From Actinomycetospora corticicola (lineage in GTDB: Bacteria > Actinomycetota > Actinomycetes > Mycobacteriales > Pseudonocardiaceae), in assembly GCF_013409505.1 (NCBI RefSeq), contig NZ_JACCBN010000001.1, positions 3,534,001 through 3,598,000 of the forward strand: a stretch of 64,000 nt of DNA. Reading direction: 5' to 3'. Shown piece by piece: positions 25,145 through 32,761 of the stretch. The translations under genes and the position numbers were made by a program. The notes under the pieces were generated by a model. It was not told where the DNA came from, searched no databases, and worked only from the letters and a program-made list of their open reading frames with translations. Numbering within the stretch: position 1 is the stretch's first letter; each line of letters opens with the position of its first letter.

Positions 25145-26038
25145 TCAGACCCCGACGACCGCCCGCCCGTCGTACTGCGCGGCGAGCTCCTCCGGCATCG
25201 GCGCGAGGTCGGTGCAGCGCCGGAAGTCCCGGAGCGAGGTGCCGGAGCACTCCGAGTCCACGTTGCGCGACCCGCGGTGCGCCTCGACGTCGTCGATGTC
25301 CACCACGCGGAAGTCGATGGAGAACCGGGTGCGCCCGGAGGTGTTCGGCACCGAGGAGTGCAGCTGGTTGCCGGAGAACACCATCATCCCGCCGACCTCG
25401 GGCACGACCCGGACCTGCGGGTCGAGCTGCACCGGCTCCTCCGGCGTGGGCTGGTCGCGGGTGTCCTTGCCGATCTGGGTGGCGGCCGAGAACCGGCTGG
25501 TGCGGTTCCACTCGTCGTAGTCGTACCGGCGTGAGCCGTTGCGCACCCCGTGGGTCATGTACTGCGGGTGGAACGCCATGACATTGTCGGCGGTCACCGG
25601 GTAGACCGGCATCCACCAGTTCGTCTGGCACATCGGCGCCGAGTACCAGGTGTCGCGGTGCGGGTGGAACGCGAACGCGATGCCCGTCGTCAGGTAGTCG
25701 TCCGAGGTCGAGGTGCGCAGGCGCGGCACGTCGAAGTAGGTGCGCTCCAGGTCGCAGCCCCGCTCCTCGAGGATGGCCGGCAGCAGTTCCTTGCACCGCG
25801 GGTGGTGGATGAACCGGGGCTTGAGGTCCGCGAGCAGCGCCGCGAAGTCCCGGACCTCCATCTCGTACTGCGCGACCTGCGGGTCCCGCCCGTCGAACGC
25901 CTCCTCCACCAGCTCCCGGGTGAACTGGACGAGGGCGAGCGTCGCCGGCGTCGCGCCGTAGACCATCACGTCGCCGTTGTAGAGGTGTTCGCGTCGCGTC
26001 GCGTCGTCGAACGACGGATTCGAGAGAACGTTCGTCAC
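25145..26038 (-). CDS. Fe(II)/2-oxoglutarate oxygenase, phytanoyl-CoA dioxygenase-like
   Basis: About 297 residues. The iron-binding HxD is in FAFHPHRDTWYSAP, the distal His in FSGNQLHSS and the 2-oxoglutarate Arg in SGRTRFSIDFR, in the right order and spacing. It hydroxylates a small molecule or sugar; substrate unknown. GTG 26038 has AAGGGGG five bases upstream and gives the usual N-terminus MTNVLSNP. An upstream in-frame ATG at 26071 has a perfect AGGAGG but that site is buried in a hairpin, and would add 11 residues. Divergent from the class IV aminotransferase and convergent with the class III aminotransferase. Confidence 0.82.
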   Translation of the reverse strand: MTNVLSNPSFDDATRREHLYNGDVMVYGATPATLALVQFTRELVEEAFDGRDPQVAQYEMEVRDFAALLADLKPRFIHHPRCKELLPAILEERGCDLERTYFDVPRLRTSTSDDYLTTGIAFAFHPHRDTWYSAPMCQTNWWMPVYPVTADNVMAFHPQYMTHGVRNGSRRYDYDEWNRTSRFSAATQIGKDTRDQPTPEEPVQLDPQVRVVPEVGGMMVFSGNQLHSSVPNTSGRTRFSIDFRVVDIDDVEAHRGSRNVDSECSGTSLRDFRRCTDLAPMPEELAAQYDGRAVVGV

Positions 26039-26068
26039 GTCGGCCCCCTTCGCGCCCGGTTCTCCCCA

Positions 26069-26229
26069 CATCAGGAGAACCTCCTGGCTACCGAGACGTC
26101 GCACGGTAGTCACAGGTTGTCCGACCGGGCGCACCGAGGGGTCCGAAGAATTACGATCATCACGACGACGGGATCGTTCGATCACTGAACGTCTTCTCGC
26201 CGTGGTTCATTCGGGAAGGAATACGACAC
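26069..26229. promoter_or_regulatory. Divergent promoter region with Shine-Dalgarno hairpin
   Basis: CAGGAG-AAC-CTCCTG at 26072-26086 forms a tight 6-bp stem, loop of three, directly in front of ATG 26071 on the minus strand; in RNA it would cover the AGGAGG. The rest, GAATTACGATCATCACG and GATCGTTCGATCACTGAACG (26150-26190), is AT-richer and probably carries the promoters for both directions. GGAAGGA at 26213 serves the plus-strand gene. Confidence 0.45.
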
Positions 26230-27177
26230 ATGGCACACATCGCGTCGCTGTCGCAGCTGCAGACGCCGCCGTGGGCCTCGGTCGACGGGCAGCTCGTGCC
26301 GTACGACGGGGTCAGGATCCACATCTCCGCCGAGGCGCTCACCCGGGCGCTCTCGGTGTTCGAGGGCGTGAAGGGCTACTGGGACCCGGCGAGCGAGACC
26401 TTCTCCCTGCGCACCCCGCGCGAGCACTACGAGCGGCTGCTCCGATCGGCGAAGCTCTTCCACATCCCGGTGGACTTCGACTACCCGGAGTTCCTGCGCC
26501 GCCTCGAGCAGCTCGCCGCCGAGCTCCTGGTGCGCGAGCGCGACCTCTGGTTCCGCCCCACCCTCTACGTCACCGAGGGCCACTGGGGTGAGGGGACACG
26601 CGCCACGCTGGTCATCACCGCCTTCACCCAGCAGAAGGAGTCCGGCGAGCCGATGCGCCTCGGCGTCTCCACCTGGCGCCGGGGCACGGACGTCGACCTC
26701 CCCACCCGCGTCAAGAGCAGCGCCAACTACGTCGTCGCGCGGCTCGCGCGGATCGAGGCCCGCCGGCTCGGCTACGACGACGCGATCCTGCTCAACCGCG
26801 AGGGCCGCGTCGCCGAGGCCACCGGAGCCTGTGTGGTCGCGCTGCTCGACGACGAGGTGGTGGTCCCGCCGTCGTCGGAGGGCGCACTGGACAGCCTCAC
26901 GGTCCGCATCCTCGAGCGGATCTGCCACCGCGACGGGCTCCGTCTCGTGCGGCGCCCGATCGACCGCACCGAGCTCCTCGCCGCGCAGGAGGTGGCGATC
27001 GCGGGCACGATCTCGGAGCTCACGCTCGTCTCCGAGATCGACGGGTTCACGTTCCCCGTCGACGGCGTACTCGCCCGGCTCCGTGCCTCCTACCTGCAGG
27101 TCATGCGGGGGACGGAGCACCTCGAGGGCGTCGAGATGGTCGCCACGGACGCCGGCCGCGCGCTCGTCACGTCCTAG
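26230..27177 (+). CDS. Class IV aminotransferase, branched-chain aminotransferase-like
   Basis: 315 residues, PLP fold type IV. The family pattern is clear: ALSVFEGVKGYW at the N-terminus, the PLP lysine in TRVKSSANYV, EATGACVVALLDD, and a late GTISELTLVSEIDG. Similar to IlvE and D-amino-acid/aminodeoxychorismate enzymes; in this setting it probably makes an amino acid or amino-acid-like building block for the decoration island rather than bulk Leu/Ile/Val. ATG 26230 follows GGAAGGA. It ends at a bidirectional terminator shared with the convergent glycosyltransferase. Confidence 0.87.
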   Translation: MAHIASLSQLQTPPWASVDGQLVPYDGVRIHISAEALTRALSVFEGVKGYWDPASETFSLRTPREHYERLLRSAKLFHIPVDFDYPEFLRRLEQLAAELLVRERDLWFRPTLYVTEGHWGEGTRATLVITAFTQQKESGEPMRLGVSTWRRGTDVDLPTRVKSSANYVVARLARIEARRLGYDDAILLNREGRVAEATGACVVALLDDEVVVPPSSEGALDSLTVRILERICHRDGLRLVRRPIDRTELLAAQEVAIAGTISELTLVSEIDGFTFPVDGVLARLRASYLQVMRGTEHLEGVEMVATDAGRALVTS

Positions 27178-27179
27178 AC

Positions 27180-27224
27180 CCCTTCCCGACGACGGGTCGC
27201 GCCGCGACCTGTCGTCGGGAACGG
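27180..27224. terminator. Bidirectional terminator built from CCCGACGACGGG arms
   Basis: 22-bp arms with two mismatches (CCCTTCCCGACGACGGGTCG against CGACCTGTCGTCGGGAACGG) fill the gap between the convergent genes ending at 27177 and 27226. Each arm is a copy of the dispersed 12-mer, so two inverted copies of the repeat form the hairpin. Confidence 0.85.
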
Positions 27225-27225
27225 G

Positions 27226-28284
27226 CTAGAGGACGCCGCGGACGATGTCGGCGAGCTCGCGCGCCATGTGTGCGGAAGTGAAGCGGGTCTCGACGTCCTT
27301 GCGCCCCTCGGCGCCCATGGCGGCCGCGCGCTCGGGGTCGGAGAGCAGCTCGGCGATCGCTCCCGCCATCGCCGCCGGGTCCCCCGGGGGCACCAGGATC
27401 CCGGTGCGGCCGTGGTCGACGTAGTGGTCCATGCCCGGGTTGTCGGTGGCGACGACGGGGCGCCCGCTGGCCAGCCCCTCCAGCGCCACCGTGAGCCCCG
27501 CGCCGACCGGGTTGGACCGCAGCGCGATCGCGACCACCGTCGAGCGCCGGTAGAGGCCGCGCATGGCGGCGTTCATCCGGCGGGCGTGCACCACGCCGGC
27601 GTCCGGGGCGAGCGTCACGGGGATCGTCGTCGCGAGCTCCAGCCACGCCGGCACGCCGCCCGCGCGGACCTGCTCGACGGCGGCCACCAGCGTGTCGTGG
27701 TCGCGGTTGCGGTCGTCGCCGACGCTCGTGATGGTCACGCCGCCGGGGTCGCGCTCGTCCCACGGCTGCTCGGGGTAGAACTCGGGGTCGATCCCCAGGG
27801 TCACGCCGTGGACCCGGCCGGGATCGACGTCCCAGTGCTCGCGCAGGATCGGGACGACGCCCGGGGACTGGCTGAACATCCCGGCCGCCCGCCGGAGCGC
27901 CCGCGTCGTGGCGATGCGCTCGGACCGGCCGAGCAGGTCGGGCCGCTCCAGCCAGCCGATGCCGGTGACCACCGGACGGCGCGGCGAGGTGAACAGCGCC
28001 GGCACGCCGGTGCGCTCGTCCATGCAGAGCACCGCGTCCGCGCCGCGGCGCTGCACGGCGCCGGTCACGGCCGTGACGGCCTCGTAGCCGTCGAGCCGGT
28101 TGCGCACCTTGCGCGACGCGTAGGCCACCGCACCGTGCGCCGGGCGCCGGAAGGTCACGACGTCGCCGTCGTCGCCGATGTGGTGCAGACCGTAGGGGGT
28201 GTGGTCCGGGATCTCGCCGCGGGCGTTCCGGAGCCGGTACTCCTCCACGTCGAGCTCCTCGGGCAGCTCCACGTGTACGTGCAT
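27226..28284 (-). CDS. GT4-like glycosyltransferase
   Basis: 352 residues. The C-terminal Rossmann half is GT4-like: TSVGDDRNRDHDTLV, IALRSNPVGAGLTVALEGLA with the conserved Glu, and DHGRTGILVPPGDP. The N-terminal acceptor half is diverged and begins MHVHVELPEEL. Cytoplasmic; adds a sugar to the growing unit. ATG 28284 is behind GGGGAG. Monocistronic on the minus strand between two plus-strand transcripts. Confidence 0.82.
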   Translation of the reverse strand: MHVHVELPEELDVEEYRLRNARGEIPDHTPYGLHHIGDDGDVVTFRRPAHGAVAYASRKVRNRLDGYEAVTAVTGAVQRRGADAVLCMDERTGVPALFTSPRRPVVTGIGWLERPDLLGRSERIATTRALRRAAGMFSQSPGVVPILREHWDVDPGRVHGVTLGIDPEFYPEQPWDERDPGGVTITSVGDDRNRDHDTLVAAVEQVRAGGVPAWLELATTIPVTLAPDAGVVHARRMNAAMRGLYRRSTVVAIALRSNPVGAGLTVALEGLASGRPVVATDNPGMDHYVDHGRTGILVPPGDPAAMAGAIAELLSDPERAAAMGAEGRKDVETRFTSAHMARELADIVRGVL

Positions 28285-28614
28285 GTGCTCGATCTCCCCC
28301 TGCGCTGCGTCCGTGACCCGTTCGGGCTACGGCGACGCTACCGATGTCCGGTGTCGGCCCGATCGCCGGATGTCGGGTCGCCGCGGCGGGCTGCCCACCC
28401 GCCCCGGGACCCACGCCATCGTCGCACCCGACGTCACACCGGGGAGCCGCGCGTCACCGCAACCCGCGGGCCCGCCGTGCGTCTTCCCCTCTGGTGCTGC
28501 GTGCGGTACCGGGCACCCGACGGGGTCCCGACACCGCCTCGCTACCGTGGTCCGAGCCCGAACGGGTTCCCGATCGGGCCGGCCCTGGCCCCCGACAGGA
28601 CGGAAGACGAGATC

Positions 28615-29814
28615 TTGCCCGGAAGAGCACTCATCCTCGTCGAGAACCTCTCGGTGCCGTTCGACCGTCGCGTCTGGCAGGAGGCCACGACGCTGCGCGA
28701 CCACGGCTGGGACGTCGAGGTGATCTGCCCGAGGGGCACCGCGCGCGACACCGAGCGCGAGGCGACCGTCGACGGCGTCCGCATCCACCGCTACCCGCTG
28801 CAGGCGGCATCCGGCGGCCCGCAGGGCTACCTCAAGGAGTACTCGGCTGCCCTGTTCCACTCGGTGCGGCTGGCCCGGGCGGTCCATCGGCGCGCCCCGG
28901 TCGACGTCGTGCACCTGTGCAACCCGCCGGACCTGCTGTTCGTGGTCGCGCTCGTGCTCAAGGTGCTGAGCGGCGGCCGCACGAAGGTCGTCTTCGACCA
29001 GCACGACCTCGTGCCCGAGCTCTACCTCTCCCGCTTCCGCCCGAAGCGCGACGCGCTCTACTGGGCCCTGCGGCTCACCGAGTTCCTCACCTACCGCACC
29101 GCCGACGTGGTGATCTCCACCAACGAGAGCTACCGCTCCAAGGCCGTCGGCCGCGGGCGGGTGCGGGGCGACCGGGCGTTCACGGTGCGCAGCGCGCCCG
29201 CGCTCGACCGGTTCAAGCAGGTCCCGCCGGAGCCCGAGCTCGCCCGCGGCAAGGAGCACCTGCTGGTCTACCTCGGCGTGATGGGCCCGCAGGACGGCGT
29301 GGACTACGCGGTCCGCGCCCTCGCCCGCCTCGGGGAGCGCCGGGACGACTGGCACGCCGCGTTCCTCGGCGGCGGTGACGCCTTCGACGACGTCGTCGAC
29401 CTCGCCCACCGCCTCGGGCTCGACGACCGGGTCACCTTCACCGGCATGGCCGACACCCCCGACGTGCAGCGCTACCTCTCGACCGCGTGCCTCGGCCTCG
29501 CCCCGGACCCGCTCAACCCGCTCAGCGACCTGTCCACCATGAACAAGATCATGGAGTACATGGCGATGGGCCTGCCCATGGTGTCGTTCGACCTCACCGA
29601 GGGCCGCGTCTCCGCCGGCGACGCCGCGCTCTACGCCCGTCCGAACGACGTGGACGAGTACGCGTCGCTGGTCTCCGACCTGCTCGACGACCCCGTCCGT
29701 CGCAAGCAGATGGGCGAGGTCGGCCGCGCACGCGTCGCCGGCGCGCTCTCCTGGTCGCACTCCCAGTCCTCCCTGCTCGCCGCGTACGCGACGGTGGACC
29801 CGGCCCGCCGGTGA
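28615..29814 (+). CDS. GT4 glycosyltransferase (WcaI/exopolysaccharide type)
   Basis: 399 residues from TTG 28615, chosen because LPGRALILVENLSVPFDRRV is the family N-terminus and GGAAGACGAG stands just upstream; no ATG or GTG is suitably placed. It has DQHDLVPE in the acceptor half, VYLGVMGPQDGVDYAVRA, and the C-terminal MEYMAMGLPMVSFD. Relatives belong to extracellular polysaccharide loci. Its TGA overlaps GTG of the next glycosyltransferase (GTGA), and the chain continues into the StrG-like gene, so the three form one unit. Confidence 0.88.
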   Translation: MPGRALILVENLSVPFDRRVWQEATTLRDHGWDVEVICPRGTARDTEREATVDGVRIHRYPLQAASGGPQGYLKEYSAALFHSVRLARAVHRRAPVDVVHLCNPPDLLFVVALVLKVLSGGRTKVVFDQHDLVPELYLSRFRPKRDALYWALRLTEFLTYRTADVVISTNESYRSKAVGRGRVRGDRAFTVRSAPALDRFKQVPPEPELARGKEHLLVYLGVMGPQDGVDYAVRALARLGERRDDWHAAFLGGGDAFDDVVDLAHRLGLDDRVTFTGMADTPDVQRYLSTACLGLAPDPLNPLSDLSTMNKIMEYMAMGLPMVSFDLTEGRVSAGDAALYARPNDVDEYASLVSDLLDDPVRRKQMGEVGRARVAGALSWSHSQSSLLAAYATVDPARR

Positions 29815-30998
29815 CGGCGCCGGTGCCTTCCCGACGACGGGTCGCGGGTCCGCTCCGCGGCGGGCGCGGCCGGTCCGGCTCCGCTCCGCTCCGCGTCCTG
29901 GTCGTCGGCCAGGCCGAGGGGACCCCCGGCGGGATCTCCTCGGTCCAGCGGCTGCACGTGCGCTTCCTCGACGCCCGCGAGGACGTCGCGGTCCGGGTGG
30001 TCACCACCTACGACGAGGTCGGTGCCGCACGGCGGCTGTGGCTGATGACGACCGGGATCGCGCGCGCCGTCGCCCTCGTCCTGGGCGGCCGCGTCGACGT
30101 GGTGCACCTGCACGTCGCCAAGGGACTCTCGGCGCTGCGCAAGGGTCTGATCGTCACGGTGGCGCGCCTGCGCGGCGTCCCGACGGTGCTGCACACCCAC
30201 GCCGGCGCCTTCGCGGAGTGGTTCGACGGCCTGCCCGCGCCGCTGCGCCCCGTCGTCGCGTGGCTGCTGCGCGCCGACCGCGTGATCGTCCTCGCCGACG
30301 GTGCCCGCGAGACCTACACGAGCCGCCTCGGGCTCGCGGCCGAGCGCGTCCCCGTCGTCGCGAACCCGGTGGAGTGGCCGGCGGAGCTCCCGCCGCGCGA
30401 CCCGCACGCGAGCCGCGTGCGCGGGGTCTTCCTGGGGCGCCTGATCGACCGCAAGGGCGTCTTCGACCTCATCGACGCGATCGCCTCGCTGCACGCCGAG
30501 CACCGCGCTCGCCTGCACGTGACCCTCGCCGGGCACGGCGACGTCGACGCGGTGCACGCGGCCGTGGCCGCGGCCGGGCTCGCGGGCAGCGTCGACGTCC
30601 GCAGCTGGATCGGACCCGAGGAGCGCGACGCGCTGCTGCGCGAGGCCGAGCTCCTCCTGCTCCCCAGCTGGTGGGAGGGCCTGCCGATGTCGGTCCTCGA
30701 GGGGATGGCGTGGGGGCTGTGCCCCGTCGTCACCCCGGTCGGTGGCCTCGCCACCCTCGTTCGCGACGGCGACAACGGTGTCGTCGTCCCGGTGCACGAC
30801 CCCGCGGCGCTCGGCGCCGCCCTGGACAAGCTGCTCTCCGACGACGACGTCCGGGTCCAGCTGGGGGCCCGGGCCCGCGAGAGCGTCGCACCGTTCGGCG
30901 CCGACGCCTGGGCGGACCGCCTCGTGGCCCTGTACCGCGAGCTCCTCGTCCCCGATCAGCTCCCCGACCGGCACGGAAGGAAGTCCCACCATGGCTGA
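29811..30998 (+). CDS. GT4 glycosyltransferase with repeat-derived N-terminus
   Basis: 395 residues from GTG 29811 (GTGA overlap). The enzyme proper starts near residue 28 at RVLVVGQAEGTPGGISS and carries VHLHVAKGLS, HTHAGAF, FLGRLIDRKGVFDLI and SWWEGLPMSVLEGMA with the E-x7-E type region. Residues 1-27 are encoded by the dispersed 12-mer CCCGACGACGGG (29830-29841) and a GGCTCCGCTCCGCT stretch, so they look like an appended extension rather than part of the fold. The stop lies eight bases inside the StrG-like gene. Confidence 0.87.
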   Translation: MTAPVPSRRRVAGPLRGGRGRSGSAPLRVLVVGQAEGTPGGISSVQRLHVRFLDAREDVAVRVVTTYDEVGAARRLWLMTTGIARAVALVLGGRVDVVHLHVAKGLSALRKGLIVTVARLRGVPTVLHTHAGAFAEWFDGLPAPLRPVVAWLLRADRVIVLADGARETYTSRLGLAAERVPVVANPVEWPAELPPRDPHASRVRGVFLGRLIDRKGVFDLIDAIASLHAEHRARLHVTLAGHGDVDAVHAAVAAAGLAGSVDVRSWIGPEERDALLREAELLLLPSWWEGLPMSVLEGMAWGLCPVVTPVGGLATLVRDGDNGVVVPVHDPAALGAALDKLLSDDDVRVQLGARARESVAPFGADAWADRLVALYRELLVPDQLPDRHGRKSHHG

Positions 30999-31653
30999 CC
31001 GCAGCGAGCACGGCACCGTGCTCACCTACGACCCGATCGAGTTCCCGTTCTCGACCGTCGTCGCCAAGATCCTGGACACGCCCGACCTGGAGAAGATCCA
31101 CGAGCTGGGCCGCCGGGCGGACGTGGACAACCACGACCAGGACTCCGACGACCACTCGATCTTCTACCGCGAGTACGACCAGGTGCGGGACCTCTACGAC
31201 CGCTTCCTCGTCGAGTGGATCCTGCCGCAGTACGGCGAGGACCTCGCCGTACAGCGCGTGCCCACCTTCCGGGTGCACCGCCCGGGCAGCGTGGCGGTGT
31301 CCGAGTTCCACAAGGACTCCGACTACAACCACCAGCCGGCCACCCTGAACTACTGGCTGCCGCTGACCCGCGCCTACGGCACCAACTCGATGTGGATCGA
31401 GGACGCCCCGGGCAGCGACACCTACTCCCCCGCCGTCGTCGAGCCCGGCGAGGTGTTCCGGTTCGACGCCGTGAACAACCGCCACGGCAACTACGCGAAC
31501 GACACCGACACCTCGCGCGTGAGCTTCGACTTCCGCGCGATCCCGCTGCGGCTGTTCGTCGACGAGGGCAAGTCCACGGTGAACGCCAAGCGCCGCATGG
31601 ACCTCACGGGCTACTACCGCAAGCTCAGCGCCGACGGGACGCTGGGCGAGTAG
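30991..31653 (+). CDS. StrG-like Fe(II)/2-oxoglutarate oxygenase
   Basis: 220 residues from ATG 30991 behind GGAAGGAAG, overlapping the upstream gene by eight bases. It resembles StrG of the streptomycin cluster. HKDSDYNH supplies the HxD iron ligands, NRHGNYANDTDTSR the distal His, and R-VSFDFR the 2-oxoglutarate arginine. The role would be hydroxylation or oxidation of a sugar, cyclitol or attached group. With the PhyH-like enzyme at 25145 this makes two different oxygenases of this type within 6 kb, together with two aminotransferases. Substrate unknown. Ends just before a palindromic hairpin. Confidence 0.82.
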   Translation: MADRSEHGTVLTYDPIEFPFSTVVAKILDTPDLEKIHELGRRADVDNHDQDSDDHSIFYREYDQVRDLYDRFLVEWILPQYGEDLAVQRVPTFRVHRPGSVAVSEFHKDSDYNHQPATLNYWLPLTRAYGTNSMWIEDAPGSDTYSPAVVEPGEVFRFDAVNNRHGNYANDTDTSRVSFDFRAIPLRLFVDEGKSTVNAKRRMDLTGYYRKLSADGTLGE

Positions 31654-31665
31654 GTGGCCTTCGGC

Positions 31666-31711
31666 CAGGTGAGCACTAAGTGGGGCTATAGCACCCCTTA
31701 GTGCTCACCTG
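31666..31711. terminator. Long palindromic hairpin between convergent genes
   Basis: CAGGTGAGCACTAA (31666-31679) pairs perfectly with TTAGTGCTCACCTG (31698-31711); the inner GGGGCTATAGCACCCC forms a further short stem around CTATAG. It is much less GC-rich than its surroundings, which suggests an inserted repeat unit. It includes the stop codon and last residues of GalE (31705-31707) and probably ends transcription from both sides. Confidence 0.75.
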
Positions 31712-32667
31712 CGCGGAGCGCACATCTCCGAGATCCCCCGCGTCGCCCGCCACCCCAGCACCGTCGCGATGCGGGACGCGTCCGCCACCACGCGGGCCGG
31801 GTCGCCCGGCCGACGCCCGACGATCTCGTAGGGCACCGCCCGCCCGCGTGCCGCCGACACCGCGGTGATCACCTCGAGCACGCTCGTGCCCTCGTTGCGA
31901 CCCACGTTGAGCGCCCCGGGCGACCGGCCCTCGAGCAGCGCCTCCGCGGCCGCGACGTGGGCCTCGGCGAGGTCGGAGACGTGCACGTAGTCGCGCAGGC
32001 AGGTGCCGTCCGGCGTGGGCCAGTCGTCGCCGAACACCTTCACCGGCTCCCCCGTGGCGGCCGCCCGCTCCACCAGCGGCAGCAGGTTGGTCGCGCCCCG
32101 GTCGGCCAGCGTCGCGGACGCCGTGCCCGCCACGTTGAAGTAGCGCAGCGCGGTCCACCCCAGGCCCTCGGCCTCGGCGTGCCGGCGCACCGCCCACTCC
32201 CCCGCGAGCTTCGTCTCGCCGTAGGGGCTCGTCGGCAGGGTGGGGTGCTCCTCGGTGACGGGCTCGGCCGAGGTCTCGCCGTACACCGCCGCGCTCGAGG
32301 AGTACAGGAACCGCCCGATCCCCGCGGCCGTCGCGGCGCGCAGGATCGCCACCGTGCCGCCGACGTTGTGCTCGTAGTAGGTGAGCGGGACCGCGACCGA
32401 CTCCGGCACCGACTTCTTCGCCGCGAGGTGCACCACCCCGGCCACGTCCCGACGACGGGTGAGGTCGGCCAGGACCTCCCCCAGCCCGGGGTCGAGCAGG
32501 TCGTGGCGCAGCAGCTCGACGTCGTCGGGCAGGCGCTCGACCAGCCCCGTCGACAGGTCGTCGAGCACCACCGCGTCGTGCCCCGCGGCCCGCAGGGCCC
32601 GCAGCACGTGGGACCCGATGTAGCCGGCACCGCCGGTCAGCAGCCAGGTCGAGTTCCGGACGTCCAT
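31705..32667 (-). CDS. galE: UDP-glucose 4-epimerase
   Basis: 320 residues, extended SDR. TGGAGYIGSH binds NAD; VHLAAKKSVPESV, SSSAAVYGE and YGETK (catalytic Tyr and Lys) follow, then NVAGT and RDYVHVSDLAEAH, all as in GalE. It interconverts UDP-glucose and UDP-galactose (or the N-acetyl forms) to supply the polysaccharide. ATG 32667 lacks a good ribosome site but gives the family N-terminus. The last residues and stop lie in the palindrome at 31666-31711. Divergent from the Wzx gene with a 94-base shared promoter region. Confidence 0.92.
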   Translation of the reverse strand: MDVRNSTWLLTGGAGYIGSHVLRALRAAGHDAVVLDDLSTGLVERLPDDVELLRHDLLDPGLGEVLADLTRRRDVAGVVHLAAKKSVPESVAVPLTYYEHNVGGTVAILRAATAAGIGRFLYSSSAAVYGETSAEPVTEEHPTLPTSPYGETKLAGEWAVRRHAEAEGLGWTALRYFNVAGTASATLADRGATNLLPLVERAAATGEPVKVFGDDWPTPDGTCLRDYVHVSDLAEAHVAAAEALLEGRSPGALNVGRNEGTSVLEVITAVSAARGRAVPYEIVGRRPGDPARVVADASRIATVLGWRATRGISEMCAPRR

Positions 32668-32761
32668 CGGGAGGTCACCCTAGTCAGCGACGGGCGCCGT
32701 CCCCGCCGAGGGGACCGCCGCCCGGGGGCGGTCCGGAGGCCCACGAGTAGCATTCGGACCG

